From Pedobacter sp. SYP-B3415 (GTDB taxonomy: Bacteria; Bacteroidota; Bacteroidia; Sphingobacteriales; Sphingobacteriaceae), in contig NZ_RXNQ01000011.1 in assembly GCF_004138205.1 (NCBI RefSeq), positions 186,001-250,000 of the forward strand: a DNA stretch of 64,000 nt, written 5' to 3'. Of the stretch, positions 33,403 through 42,759 are shown piece by piece. Both the position numbers and the translations under genes were made by a program. Numbering within the stretch: position 1 is the first letter of the stretch; each line of letters opens with the position of its first letter. Below the pieces are notes generated by a model that was not told the origin of the DNA, did not search any database, and saw only the letters and a program-made list of their open reading frames with translations.

Positions 33403-34647
33403 ATGGACAAAGTCATAGCGAAGAAGCGGTTTAGTAAAAAAGCGATCATTATGCTGGTTGGTGGGATAGCCATATTTGGATTGGTTGCTTACGGATATAG
33501 TTTGTCGCTGACAAAAACTTACCGGGCAGATCCTGACAAGGTGACGGTAAGCAAAGTTGAATACGGGGATTTTGAAGATGTCGTGCTCCTGAACGCCAGT
33601 GTTGTTCCGCTCACCTCGGTTATAGTTAGTTCATCTGAAGGCGGCGTTGTTGAACAGATCTTTACAGAAAACGGAGCGACGGTACAGAAAGGTACACCGC
33701 TTTTGAAAATTTCGAATCCGAACGCAATGTTAGGCTATACATCAAGCGAAACCGGAATCACCGAACAGATCAACCAATTGCGCAAGCTGCGGCTGGATCT
33801 GGAGCAGAATCAGCGCGTCCTGAACCAGGATATGCTGGATATAGAGAACAACCTGCGCACCGCAACCAGGCAGTACCGGCTGGATAGCCAGCTTTATGCA
33901 AAAAAAGTTATTACGCAGATGGAACTCGCAAAGTCGTCGCAGGACTTTAGTTACTATCAGGGCAAGAAAAAGATTCTCAGACAGGCAATCGACCAGGAAA
34001 ATCAAAGCCGTAAATTGCAGCTTGCCCAGATCGACCAATCTGTACAGCGTATGAATGAGAGCCTGGAAATTATCAGGAAAAACATTGAAAATATGACCAT
34101 TAAGGCGCCCGTTTCGGGAAAACTCTCTTCCTACGATCCGGTTGTGGGAAAATCTTACGGCAGCAATGAGATGATCGGTAAGATCGATGTGATGCAGGGT
34201 TATAAACTTCAGGCCGGTGTAGATGAATACTATATCAACCGTGTTAAAGAGGGCCAGACCGCCCAGTGTGAGTTTAACGGTAAATCGTATCAGATGACGG
34301 TCAGGAAGGTCATTCCTGAGGTTACTGCGGGGCAGTTCCAGGTCGAGCTCACATTTGCTGGCGTTACGCCTGAAGGTTTGAGACGCGGCCTTTCGCTTCA
34401 GCTCAAACTGACCCTTTCAGACAACAGTAAATCTTTACTGCTCGCGCAGGGACAGTTCTTTCAGACTACGGGCGGGGCCTGGGTTTTTGTTGTATCCGAT
34501 GGAAAAGCACGTAAACGAAACATACGGATCGGCCGGAAAAACTACCTGTATTATGAGGTGCTTGACGGACTTCAAAAGAACGAATCGGTAATCACATCAT
34601 CATACGACCAGTTTACCCAATATGATGTCGTAGAACTTACAAACTAA
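33403..34647 (+). CDS. Periplasmic adaptor (HlyD/MacA-like) of an ABC efflux system
   Basis: A 414-residue membrane fusion protein. One N-terminal membrane anchor (about 16-32, IIMLVGGIAIFGLVAYGYS), a lipoyl half-motif (VSSSEGGVVEQIFTENGATVQKG, in parts), a long coiled-coil hairpin (about 120-225), a second lipoyl half (NMTIKAPVSGKLSSYDPVVG) and a beta-barrel domain. It would bridge the inner-membrane permeases to an outer-membrane channel; no TolC-like gene is in the window. First gene of the sigma-54 operon, 28 bp before the ATPase gene. Confidence 0.9.
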   Translation: MDKVIAKKRFSKKAIIMLVGGIAIFGLVAYGYSLSLTKTYRADPDKVTVSKVEYGDFEDVVLLNASVVPLTSVIVSSSEGGVVEQIFTENGATVQKGTPLLKISNPNAMLGYTSSETGITEQINQLRKLRLDLEQNQRVLNQDMLDIENNLRTATRQYRLDSQLYAKKVITQMELAKSSQDFSYYQGKKKILRQAIDQENQSRKLQLAQIDQSVQRMNESLEIIRKNIENMTIKAPVSGKLSSYDPVVGKSYGSNEMIGKIDVMQGYKLQAGVDEYYINRVKEGQTAQCEFNGKSYQMTVRKVIPEVTAGQFQVELTFAGVTPEGLRRGLSLQLKLTLSDNSKSLLLAQGQFFQTTGGAWVFVVSDGKARKRNIRIGRKNYLYYEVLDGLQKNESVITSSYDQFTQYDVVELTN

Positions 34648-34675
34648 ATCAGAACCACATTCACAAACTATCAGC

Positions 34676-35374
34676 ATGATAACTATAGAAAATCTTCAGA
34701 AAGTATACAAAACCGAAGAAATCGAGACAACCGCATTAAATGGCATAAACCTCCAGGTTGCGGCTGGCGAGTTCGTATCGATTATGGGGCCGTCGGGCTG
34801 CGGTAAATCCACGCTTCTTAATGTAATGGGACTGCTGGACAAACCTGAGAGCGGAAGTTACCGCTTTCTTGATACCGAACTGCTGACCCTGCGTGACAGG
34901 GACCGCTCCAATTTCCGTAAAAAAAACATGGGCTTTGTTTTTCAAAACTTCAACCTGATCGATGAGCTGACCGTCTTTGAAAACATCGAGCTTCCGTTAA
35001 TTTATAACAAGGTAGGTGCTGCCGAACGGAAAAAGCTGGTCAATGAGATCATCGAGCGGATGAACATTGTTAACCGGAACAAACATTTTCCGCAGCAGCT
35101 CTCCGGCGGACAACAACAGCGGGTGGCTGTAGCCCGTGCCCTGGTTACCAGGCCAAAACTTGTTCTGGCCGATGAGCCTACAGGAAACCTGGACAGCTCG
35201 CATGGTAACGAGGTGATGGAGTTGCTTTGTGAGCTGAATGAACTGGGCACAACGATCGTTATGGTAACACACTCCGCGCATGATGCGAGTTTTTCCAACC
35301 GCATTATCAACCTGAAAGACGGTCACGTTATTTCCGAAAAAATGAATAAAGCGCGTACAGGCGAATTAATCTGA
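34676..35374 (+). CDS. ABC transporter ATP-binding protein (MacB/LolD type)
   Basis: A 232-residue ATPase with all motifs: Walker A GPSGCGKS, Q-loop in FVFQNFNLI, signature LSGGQQQRVAVARAL, Walker [15 protein letters not shown] and H-loop MVTHS. It drives the FtsX-type permeases that follow, which move substrate or force across the membrane by mechanotransmission and not by a classical channel. A 98-bp gap with a long hairpin separates it from the first permease gene, the largest gap in the operon. Confidence 0.94.
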   Translation: MITIENLQKVYKTEEIETTALNGINLQVAAGEFVSIMGPSGCGKSTLLNVMGLLDKPESGSYRFLDTELLTLRDRDRSNFRKKNMGFVFQNFNLIDELTVFENIELPLIYNKVGAAERKKLVNEIIERMNIVNRNKHFPQQLSGGQQQRVAVARALVTRPKLVLADEPTGNLDSSHGNEVMELLCELNELGTTIVMVTHSAHDASFSNRIINLKDGHVISEKMNKARTGELI

Positions 35375-35401
35375 TAAAAAGATAGTTTTTGGTTTATTGG
35401 C

Positions 35402-35444
35402 CCTGTAGCCCGTGCTTCCCCGGAGGGAAGCTGGGCATTACAGG
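35402..35444 (+). other. Extended hairpin between ATPase and permease genes
   Basis: Inner stem GCTTCCC-CGGA-GGGAAGC (35414-35431, perfect) inside an outer stem CCTGTA/TACAGG (35402-35407 and 35439-35444) with GCCC/GGGC (35408-35411, 35433-35436). There is no T-run, so it more likely stabilises or punctuates the mRNA than terminates it. Confidence 0.6.
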
Positions 35445-35472
35445 TTAAAGCAGCCGGAAGGCAGACAAAAAG

Positions 35473-37854
35473 ATGTTCAAACTGAATTTAAGAATAGCAC
35501 TCAGAAACCTCTGGAAAAATAAGGGGTTTGCCCTGATTAATATTTCAGGCCTGACTATCGGCCTGGCATCATGCCTGATGCTGTTGCTCTACGTTTCATA
35601 TGAGTGGCAATACGACCGTCAGTTCAGCAAGATAGACCGGATTTATGGTGTGTGTAAGAACTACAGCAATAACGGCAACCTTGAAACCTACGGTCCCGTA
35701 TCCAATGCACTGCCTAATCTGCTTGTTCCGACTGCGCTGCAGACCATACCTGGTATTGAAAAAGCGAGCCGTACCAATGCGGCTTACAAATTGTTAAGTC
35801 GGGGCAAACATGCTGTTAACATGACTGCATTGTATGCCGATCCCGCATTCCTGGATATTTTTGATTACAATTTTATAGAGGGAAACGCCACCGCCTTATC
35901 AGATCCGGGCGCGGTAATCCTGACCGACCAGGCCGCCCGGAAGATGTTTGGTGCAGAACGGGCAGTGGGCAAGGCGGTTACATGGGACAATAAACACATG
36001 CTGAAGGTAGGTGGCGTAATCAGTGATCCGGAACCGAACCAGACGTACCGCTTCGACGTCATCATGAACTGGACGTTTATGCAACGCGAAGAGCCCGGGC
36101 GGAACTATAACAATTGGGGGAACGGGTTCTCAAATGCACTGATACTGCTCAAACCGGGTGCAAACTTTGAAGCCGCAGACCGGGCAATCAGGCGGTTGAT
36201 ACGGAAAAATCAACCGGAGAATAATACTGAAGCTTTTCTCTTTCCTTTTGCCAAGACGCACCTCTATAATGACTTTCGAAATGGCAAAGCTGTGGGCGGC
36301 TCCATAGATCAGCTCAGGATCTTTCTGATGCTGGCCGGTTGTGTGCTCGCTATCGCCTGTATCAACTATATGAATCTCTCAACCGCCAGGTCTGAAAAAC
36401 GTGCGCATGAAGTTGGCGTGCGTAAGGCGCTTGGCTCTGACCGCATGAGTCTCAGCATGCAGTTCCTGGCTGAGGCCGTTCTGCTGACATGTTTCGCCAT
36501 GATCTTTGCTTTCGTATTGGTAGAACTTTGCCTTCCATTTTTTAATAACCTGCTCAATACGGCGATTGTGGTTGACTACCAGAGCCCTTATACCTGGCTG
36601 CTTCTTTTCGGTCTGACAATCATAACTGCCTTGCTTGCGGGCAGTTATCCGGCATTTTACCTGTCTTCTTTCGTGCCGGTAAAGGCGCTGAAAGGGTTTA
36701 AAGCGGGGCAGGGATCATTAAGTGTGCGCCGGTTGCTGGTTGTGCTCCAGTTTGCCTGTTCTGTTTGCATGATTGTCGGTGCAATCGCAATTTACCGCCA
36801 GGTTTCTTACCTGAGAAATAAGCCGCTCGGCTTTGATGAGACAAATCTGATCGAACTGAGCCGCAATGGTAAACTTGGCAACGAGTCTACTAACGCATTA
36901 TTTAAGACCGAGCTTCTGAAGTCCGGAGCCGTTACAGCGGTTTCAGGCCTGTCTACCTCCCTGACAAACGGCGGCAATAACAGCGACAGCTTTAGCTGGC
37001 CAGGCATGCAGCCGAATGAAAAAATTGTCATGAATATCCGTGAGACCGACCCGGGGCTGGATGCGACACTCCGCGTTGGCACGGTGGCTGGCCGTGGCTT
37101 TGATCCATCAAAACGCAGCGACAGCAGCGGTGTTATATTGAATGAAAGTGCGGCCAGGGCTATGAACCTAAACACTGCTGCAATTGGTAAGGAGATCCGC
37201 TATGGTAATATGGCCTTTACCATTCTCGGTATCTGGAAAGACTTTTCTTACCAGTCTTCGGCTTACAGGGTGTCTCCAACATTGTTTTTTATGGCGGATA
37301 CGGGCCGGCGTAAAACGAATACCCTGCTGCTGCGGCTTAATCCCGCAGTAAATGGAAGTCAGGCACTTTCAATTATTACTTCCCTTTATGAAAAGTTTAA
37401 TCCCGGTTTTTCCCCGGAACCACGGTTTATCAGCGATGCGCTGGCTGATACGCTGCGGAACGAGCGCAGGCTTGGTACGCTGGCAAATATTTTTGGTGGT
37501 TTCGCCGTCTTTATTTCCTGCCTCGGGCTGCTTGGCCTTGCATTGTTCATGGCCGAACAGCGAAGCAAGGAAGTCAGCATCAGGAAGGTGCTGGGGGCCG
37601 ATCTATTGAGCATTCTCGTGCTGCTGAACAAAGATTTTATCAGGCTTGTACTTACCGCAAATGCGATTGCGTGTCCCATTGCCTGGATCCTGCTGAACCG
37701 CTGGTTACAGGGCTTTGATTATCGCCAATCTCTGGGCCTGTGGCCGTTCGCGATTGCGATCCTGGCGTCGCTGCTTGTTGCGCTTGCTGCCGTGAGTCTG
37801 CAGACCTGGAAAGTGGCAAGGGCAAACCCTGCCGACGCCTTAAAATACGAATAA
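35473..37854 (+). CDS. FtsX/MacB-type ABC permease, paralogue 1
   Basis: A 793-residue permease made of two FtsX-type halves. A first membrane helix after the amphipathic start MFKLNLRIALRNLWKNK (TM about 20-42), an extracytoplasmic MacB_PCD domain, three helices around 285-400 including CINYMNLSTARSEKRAHEVGVRK (in parts), a second helix-domain-helices set, and a conserved terminus DALKYE. It moves or extracts a hydrophobic or peptide substrate, powered by the ATPases. It is the first of four tandem paralogues in one operon, 54 bp before the next. Confidence 0.93.
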   Translation: MFKLNLRIALRNLWKNKGFALINISGLTIGLASCLMLLLYVSYEWQYDRQFSKIDRIYGVCKNYSNNGNLETYGPVSNALPNLLVPTALQTIPGIEKASRTNAAYKLLSRGKHAVNMTALYADPAFLDIFDYNFIEGNATALSDPGAVILTDQAARKMFGAERAVGKAVTWDNKHMLKVGGVISDPEPNQTYRFDVIMNWTFMQREEPGRNYNNWGNGFSNALILLKPGANFEAADRAIRRLIRKNQPENNTEAFLFPFAKTHLYNDFRNGKAVGGSIDQLRIFLMLAGCVLAIACINYMNLSTARSEKRAHEVGVRKALGSDRMSLSMQFLAEAVLLTCFAMIFAFVLVELCLPFFNNLLNTAIVVDYQSPYTWLLLFGLTIITALLAGSYPAFYLSSFVPVKALKGFKAGQGSLSVRRLLVVLQFACSVCMIVGAIAIYRQVSYLRNKPLGFDETNLIELSRNGKLGNESTNALFKTELLKSGAVTAVSGLSTSLTNGGNNSDSFSWPGMQPNEKIVMNIRETDPGLDATLRVGTVAGRGFDPSKRSDSSGVILNESAARAMNLNTAAIGKEIRYGNMAFTILGIWKDFSYQSSAYRVSPTLFFMADTGRRKTNTLLLRLNPAVNGSQALSIITSLYEKFNPGFSPEPRFISDALADTLRNERRLGTLANIFGGFAVFISCLGLLGLALFMAEQRSKEVSIRKVLGADLLSILVLLNKDFIRLVLTANAIACPIAWILLNRWLQGFDYRQSLGLWPFAIAILASLLVALAAVSLQTWKVARANPADALKYE

Positions 37855-37908
37855 GCCGGCTGAAACTGCATATATAAAAATCCCGCGAGAACGAAACATA
37901 GAAACCTC

Positions 37909-40281
37909 ATGTTTAAACTGAATTTGAAAATAGCGCTGCGTAACCTGTGGAAAAATAAGCTGGTTACGACGATCAATATCGGTGGCTTGTCTGTGGCGCT
38001 GGCAGCATTTGTACTTATTGTATTATACGTTGGTTACGAAACCGGTTATGACAGCAAACTTCCGCATGTTGAGCGCGTGTACCAGGTTGGAAGAAGTCTG
38101 CCGGAAATGAAGACGCCCTACACACCGCCAACGCTGAGTGAAGTAATTAAAAATTCGGTTCCGGAAGTTGAGCTAGTAGGACTGGTGAAGAAGGCCGGTT
38201 TTGATTTTGCGGTAAGCAGCGCCCACAATACCTTCTTTACCGCAGATTATACAATGGTTGATTATGATGCAGCCCGTCTCTTCGATCTCCGGCCTGAGGG
38301 TGGCCTGAAAAAGCCGGATGGCGAAACCGGCGCTTTATTTTATTTGCCGGGCGCAGCCCTGCAGACGTTATTTCCTGGCAAAAAGGACCACAAACCTGCA
38401 ATGGTTATACTCGGCAGCAAGTCTGCGGGATTTTCGGGTGCGGTAACCGGGGCAACGCTGGCCAATCCCCATTCGGTGCTGCAATACGACGCCCTGTCGA
38501 TACAAAATAAACTGGGAGCGGGCGAGGGGTACGGTCATAACAACTACTTTACTTATCTCCGTGTCAAACCGGGAACGGATAGAGCTGCACTGCAGAAAAA
38601 GTTAACAATGCTTTACCGCCAGGAGCTTATACGCTCGGGAGCGCATGCGCAGGGCACATCTGTGACCTCGGTGTCGGTCTTTCTTGATCCCCTCGTAAAC
38701 GCACACCTGAAACCTGCCTGGGGCAGCAACGGTCCATTCAAGATAGTCGTGGCACTTTTTACGCTTGGTCTGCTGATTCTGCTTATTGCCTGCATCAATT
38801 TCACAAACCTTAGCATTGCCCAGGCAACTGGCCGTGCAAAAGAAGTCGGTATCAGAAAAGTGATGGGCGCAGCACGGTATAACCTGGCCAGACAGTTTGT
38901 AATTGAGATATTTTTACAGTGCCTGCTGGCATCGGTGCTGGGGCTCATTATTGCTGAATTGCTGCTTCCGAAATTTAATGCCGTGTTTCAGGTTCCGCTC
39001 GTTATCCGGACGCTGTCAACAGGGCTTGTCTGGCAGTTTCCCCTTATCATTATGTTTATTACGCTCGCCGCCGGCGGATACCCTGCGCTGGTGCTTTCGG
39101 GTTTCCGGCCTGCAGCAGTTCTGAAGGGCAACTTTCAGACCTCCCGGGAAACTACCTGGCTTAGAAAAGGTCTGCTGGTATTCCAGTTTGCGGCAGCAGC
39201 CGTATTCATCGCTGCGCTGATGATCGTCACTTCCCAATTGCGTTACATGCGTACCGAAGACACTGGTTTTCGCGCTGAACAGGTTATTACGATCAAAAAT
39301 ATGGCGTTCTTCAATGAGCCGCATAAGTTTGCATCCATACGTAATCAGCTGCTCACTATTCCCGGTGTGCGGAGCGCCACCGTGGCTACCGACATTCCTG
39401 ACGGATCAAAGACCGGCACCGCACGTTACAGTGCTGAGGGCAGGGAAACATCTATCGATTTTGTAAATGTTGATTTTGATTATTTCGAGACCTTATCCAT
39501 TCCCCTCGTATCAGGAAGAACATTTTCTGAGAAATTCGGCACCGACACGGCGGATGCAGCGATCCTGAATCAAAGCGCGGTAGCAAGGTATGGATTAAAT
39601 GATCCGATCGGGAAGATCATCCGCGGATGCGAAAAAACTTACCGGATAGTCGGCGTAACCAAAGACCTTAAAGCGCAGGGTTTCGAACATGCCGTTCAGC
39701 CAACAATCTATACCATCAATAATCCCTGCAGCAATCCAAAAACACGGATCTTACTTAAAATTGATGCCGCACAGATGTCTGCGGCCATCTCAACCTTAAA
39801 AATGCGATGGGCAGACATCAATAAACTGGATGGTGAGCATTTCAGGTATCATTTTCTTGACGAGCTTTACGGGCGTCTTTTCGAAAAACAGGAGCAACTC
39901 CAAAAGGTATTTGTTGCAGCCTCAGTACTCACTGTATGTATTGCCATGATGGGGCTGTTCGCCTATGCCCGCTACCTGATCGGCAGCAGAAACAAGGAAA
40001 TTGCCATCAGGAAGGTACTTGGAGCAGGTAATCTGCAGCTGTTACAGCTACTGAACAGCGGATTTATCGCGCTCGTATTGCTCGCCAACCTGTTGTCCTG
40101 GCCTTTGGCTTATCTGCTTGCCCAGGCCTGGCTGGATGGTTTTGCCTACCGCATCTCGATTCCGCTTTATCCATTTTTGTTTGCCGGTGCTGCAACCCTG
40201 CTTATAACCATCGTTACCGTTACCGTTCAGGCCTGGCACAGCATGAAAGCAAACCCCGTTGCTGCCTTGAAATACGAATAA
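37909..40281 (+). CDS. FtsX/MacB-type ABC permease, paralogue 2
   Basis: A 790-residue paralogue with the same two-half FtsX architecture and start (MFKLNLKIALRNLWKNKLV). The first cytoplasmic loop after TM2 holds the family NLSIAQATGRAKEVGIRKVMG sequence (parts), and the second half has NKEIAIRKVLGAGNLQLLQL; both are the coupling regions that contact the ATPase. It ends AALKYE. The first periplasmic domain differs strongly from paralogue 1, which points to a different substrate or a hetero-oligomer. It lies 39 bp before paralogue 3. Confidence 0.93.
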   Translation: MFKLNLKIALRNLWKNKLVTTINIGGLSVALAAFVLIVLYVGYETGYDSKLPHVERVYQVGRSLPEMKTPYTPPTLSEVIKNSVPEVELVGLVKKAGFDFAVSSAHNTFFTADYTMVDYDAARLFDLRPEGGLKKPDGETGALFYLPGAALQTLFPGKKDHKPAMVILGSKSAGFSGAVTGATLANPHSVLQYDALSIQNKLGAGEGYGHNNYFTYLRVKPGTDRAALQKKLTMLYRQELIRSGAHAQGTSVTSVSVFLDPLVNAHLKPAWGSNGPFKIVVALFTLGLLILLIACINFTNLSIAQATGRAKEVGIRKVMGAARYNLARQFVIEIFLQCLLASVLGLIIAELLLPKFNAVFQVPLVIRTLSTGLVWQFPLIIMFITLAAGGYPALVLSGFRPAAVLKGNFQTSRETTWLRKGLLVFQFAAAAVFIAALMIVTSQLRYMRTEDTGFRAEQVITIKNMAFFNEPHKFASIRNQLLTIPGVRSATVATDIPDGSKTGTARYSAEGRETSIDFVNVDFDYFETLSIPLVSGRTFSEKFGTDTADAAILNQSAVARYGLNDPIGKIIRGCEKTYRIVGVTKDLKAQGFEHAVQPTIYTINNPCSNPKTRILLKIDAAQMSAAISTLKMRWADINKLDGEHFRYHFLDELYGRLFEKQEQLQKVFVAASVLTVCIAMMGLFAYARYLIGSRNKEIAIRKVLGAGNLQLLQLLNSGFIALVLLANLLSWPLAYLLAQAWLDGFAYRISIPLYPFLFAGAATLLITIVTVTVQAWHSMKANPVAALKYE

Positions 40282-40320
40282 TCAGAAACAAAAAACTCTT
40301 CCTCAATACACCAACAAACC

Positions 40321-42708
40321 ATGTTCAAACTAAATCTCAAAATAGCGCTGCGTAACCTCTGGAAGAACCGCGGCTATACAATTATCAATATTCTCGGCCT
40401 TTCTGTCGGGATGGGCTGTTGTCTGCTCATATTTTTGTTTATCCGGTATCAGACCAGTTTTGACCAGGATTTTGCCAACCGGGAGCGTATTTACCGCGTC
40501 GTTTCGCAATGGACTTATGCCGAGGGCCAGTTTCATTCTCAGGGAACGCCACGGCCTTTGCCCCGGGCCATTCGCGAAGACCTGCCCGGCCTGGAAAAGG
40601 TCGCAGCCATACAGCGCAGCAGTGGAATCATTAAAGTCACCAGGCCTGATGGGCGCGAAAAGCTCAAAGTGAACAGGCAAGTCTTCTATGCTGAACCAGA
40701 GCTGTTCGATATTTTTGATTTCCGTTGGGAAAAAGGGAAGTCGGGATTGCTGAACGAGCCAAACACGGTTGTCCTTTCTGATTCGCTTGCACGTACCTTC
40801 TTCGGCAGCGCCGATGCAGCAATCGGTCAGTCGATAATTTTTGACCAGACAACGACCCTGAAGGTTGTTGGTGTGCTGGCTACCATCCCACCCAACACAT
40901 CATTCCCGCTTGAAATCGTCATTTCTTATAAAACGTATAAAAGTCCTGACATGGACAGCTGGGGCTCAGTAACGTCTGCCTCTGAATGTTATGTGCTTTT
41001 AAAGCCGGGTGTGTCTGCGGCTTCGCTTGAACAGCCGATCAGACAATTCGTCAAAAAACATTATGACGGCACCGGCCCGGGCAAGGAAAGTCATTCCCTG
41101 CAGCCTTTGTCTGATATTCATTATAATACCGAATATGGAAACCTGGCCGGTACGGTTATTCCGAAAAAGGAACTTTACGGTTTGGCGGTTATCGGCCTTT
41201 TCCTCATTCTTACTGCATGCATTAACTTTATAAACCTCGCCACCGCCCAGGCGGTAGGCAGGTCAAAAGAAGTAGGCGTAAGAAAGGTAATGGGAAGCCA
41301 GCGGAAACAACTGATCGTCCAGTTTCTGACCGAAACGCTGGCCATCACTGTTTTAGCTTTGATCGTTGCCTGCGTGCTTGCAGAACTGGCTATCCCGGGG
41401 CTTAACTCGCTTTTCAATGACGATCTTTCGTTCAGCCTGTTCAGTCACCCGGTTATCTTTTTATTTATGTCTGGCCTGGTGCTGCTGGTCAGTTTCCTCG
41501 CGGGATTTTACCCCGCACTTGTGATCTCCGGATTCAGCCCGGCACTGGCTATAAAAAATAAGATCAGCAGCACGGCCTCAGGCGGGATGAGCCTGCGGCG
41601 GATTCTGGTTGTCGTACAATTTGCCATTACCATTGTATTGATCATCGGCACGCTTGTCATCCTCGAACAGATGCGTTATATCAGAAGCCAGCCGCTTGGT
41701 TTTAACTCTCAGGCGGTTGCACTTGTCAGTATCCCGAACGACAGCAGCTCAAGACAGCGCTTTGTAAATCTCCGCGAGCGGGTGCTTAAGCTCCCGGGCG
41801 TCACAGCAGTCAGTTTGTGCAGCGCGCCGCCCTCTTCGCAAAATAACAATGAGAGCAGTTTCAGCTACAACAGCACTGAAAATGAATCTTTCCAGGTGAA
41901 TACAAAATTTGCTGATGAACATTACCAGAGTACCTTCGGGCTTAAGCTGCTGGCGGGGCGGTTTCTTCAACGGGCAGATACGATACGGGAATATGTAGTA
42001 AACGAAACGCTGCTCAAAAAACTGAATGTAAAGAACGCCGGCGATGCGCTTGGCAAATACATTACGATGGGAGGAAGGCGCGCACCGATTGTAGGCGTAG
42101 TGAAAGACTTCAATAACATGACGCTTCGGGAAACGATTTCTCCAATCCTGCTCGGCAGTCACATCCGTACCTATGAACTTTTGGCCGTTAAGATGGACAG
42201 CAGGGCGATTATTGAAGTTATGCCGCTCATAGAAAAGGTGTGGAATGATATGCTGCCGGAATATGTCTACAGCTCGACGTTTATGGATGAGCAGATTTCA
42301 GGATATTATGAAAGTGAGCGCATTACCGGCACACTGTTCAAGATATTTGCAGGTGTGATCATCTTTATTTCTTTTATCGGGCTTTTTGGTCTGATCTCTT
42401 ATGTAGCTACACAGCGAACAAGGGAGCTGGCCATCCGCAAGGTTCTCGGCGCATCGACCACTGAACTGGTTCGCCTGCTGAACAGTTCGTTCATGATCAT
42501 GGTCTTATGCGCCAACCTGGTTGCCTGGCCGCTCGCCTATATATTCGTGTCGCGCTGGTTGTCGCAATTCAGTTACCGGATTGAGCTCAGCGTCTGGCCA
42601 TTTTTGCTTGCCATGTTTGTTTCGCTGCTCGTCACGTTCGTCACCGTCTCACTTCGTTCGTTCCGTGCCGCCCGTACAAATGCCATCGACGCTTTAAAAT
42701 ATGAATAA
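40321..42708 (+). CDS. FtsX/MacB-type ABC permease, paralogue 3
   Basis: A 795-residue paralogue starting MFKLNLKIALRNLWKNRGY, with coupling motifs NLATAQAVGRSKEVGVRKVMG (in parts) and RELAIRKVLGAS in the second half, and terminus DALKYE. Membrane helices at about 20-42, 285-305, 335-360, 380-405, 427-447, 680-700, 730-750 and 763-785. The pattern matches a full MacB-like permease duplicated in tandem. Substrate unknown. Confidence 0.93.
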   Translation: MFKLNLKIALRNLWKNRGYTIINILGLSVGMGCCLLIFLFIRYQTSFDQDFANRERIYRVVSQWTYAEGQFHSQGTPRPLPRAIREDLPGLEKVAAIQRSSGIIKVTRPDGREKLKVNRQVFYAEPELFDIFDFRWEKGKSGLLNEPNTVVLSDSLARTFFGSADAAIGQSIIFDQTTTLKVVGVLATIPPNTSFPLEIVISYKTYKSPDMDSWGSVTSASECYVLLKPGVSAASLEQPIRQFVKKHYDGTGPGKESHSLQPLSDIHYNTEYGNLAGTVIPKKELYGLAVIGLFLILTACINFINLATAQAVGRSKEVGVRKVMGSQRKQLIVQFLTETLAITVLALIVACVLAELAIPGLNSLFNDDLSFSLFSHPVIFLFMSGLVLLVSFLAGFYPALVISGFSPALAIKNKISSTASGGMSLRRILVVVQFAITIVLIIGTLVILEQMRYIRSQPLGFNSQAVALVSIPNDSSSRQRFVNLRERVLKLPGVTAVSLCSAPPSSQNNNESSFSYNSTENESFQVNTKFADEHYQSTFGLKLLAGRFLQRADTIREYVVNETLLKKLNVKNAGDALGKYITMGGRRAPIVGVVKDFNNMTLRETISPILLGSHIRTYELLAVKMDSRAIIEVMPLIEKVWNDMLPEYVYSSTFMDEQISGYYESERITGTLFKIFAGVIIFISFIGLFGLISYVATQRTRELAIRKVLGASTTELVRLLNSSFMIMVLCANLVAWPLAYIFVSRWLSQFSYRIELSVWPFLLAMFVSLLVTFVTVSLRSFRAARTNAIDALKYE

Positions 42709-42759
42709 GTACCAGACAGCGATATAACCTATACTCAAGGACTTCCAATAGACTCTGTT

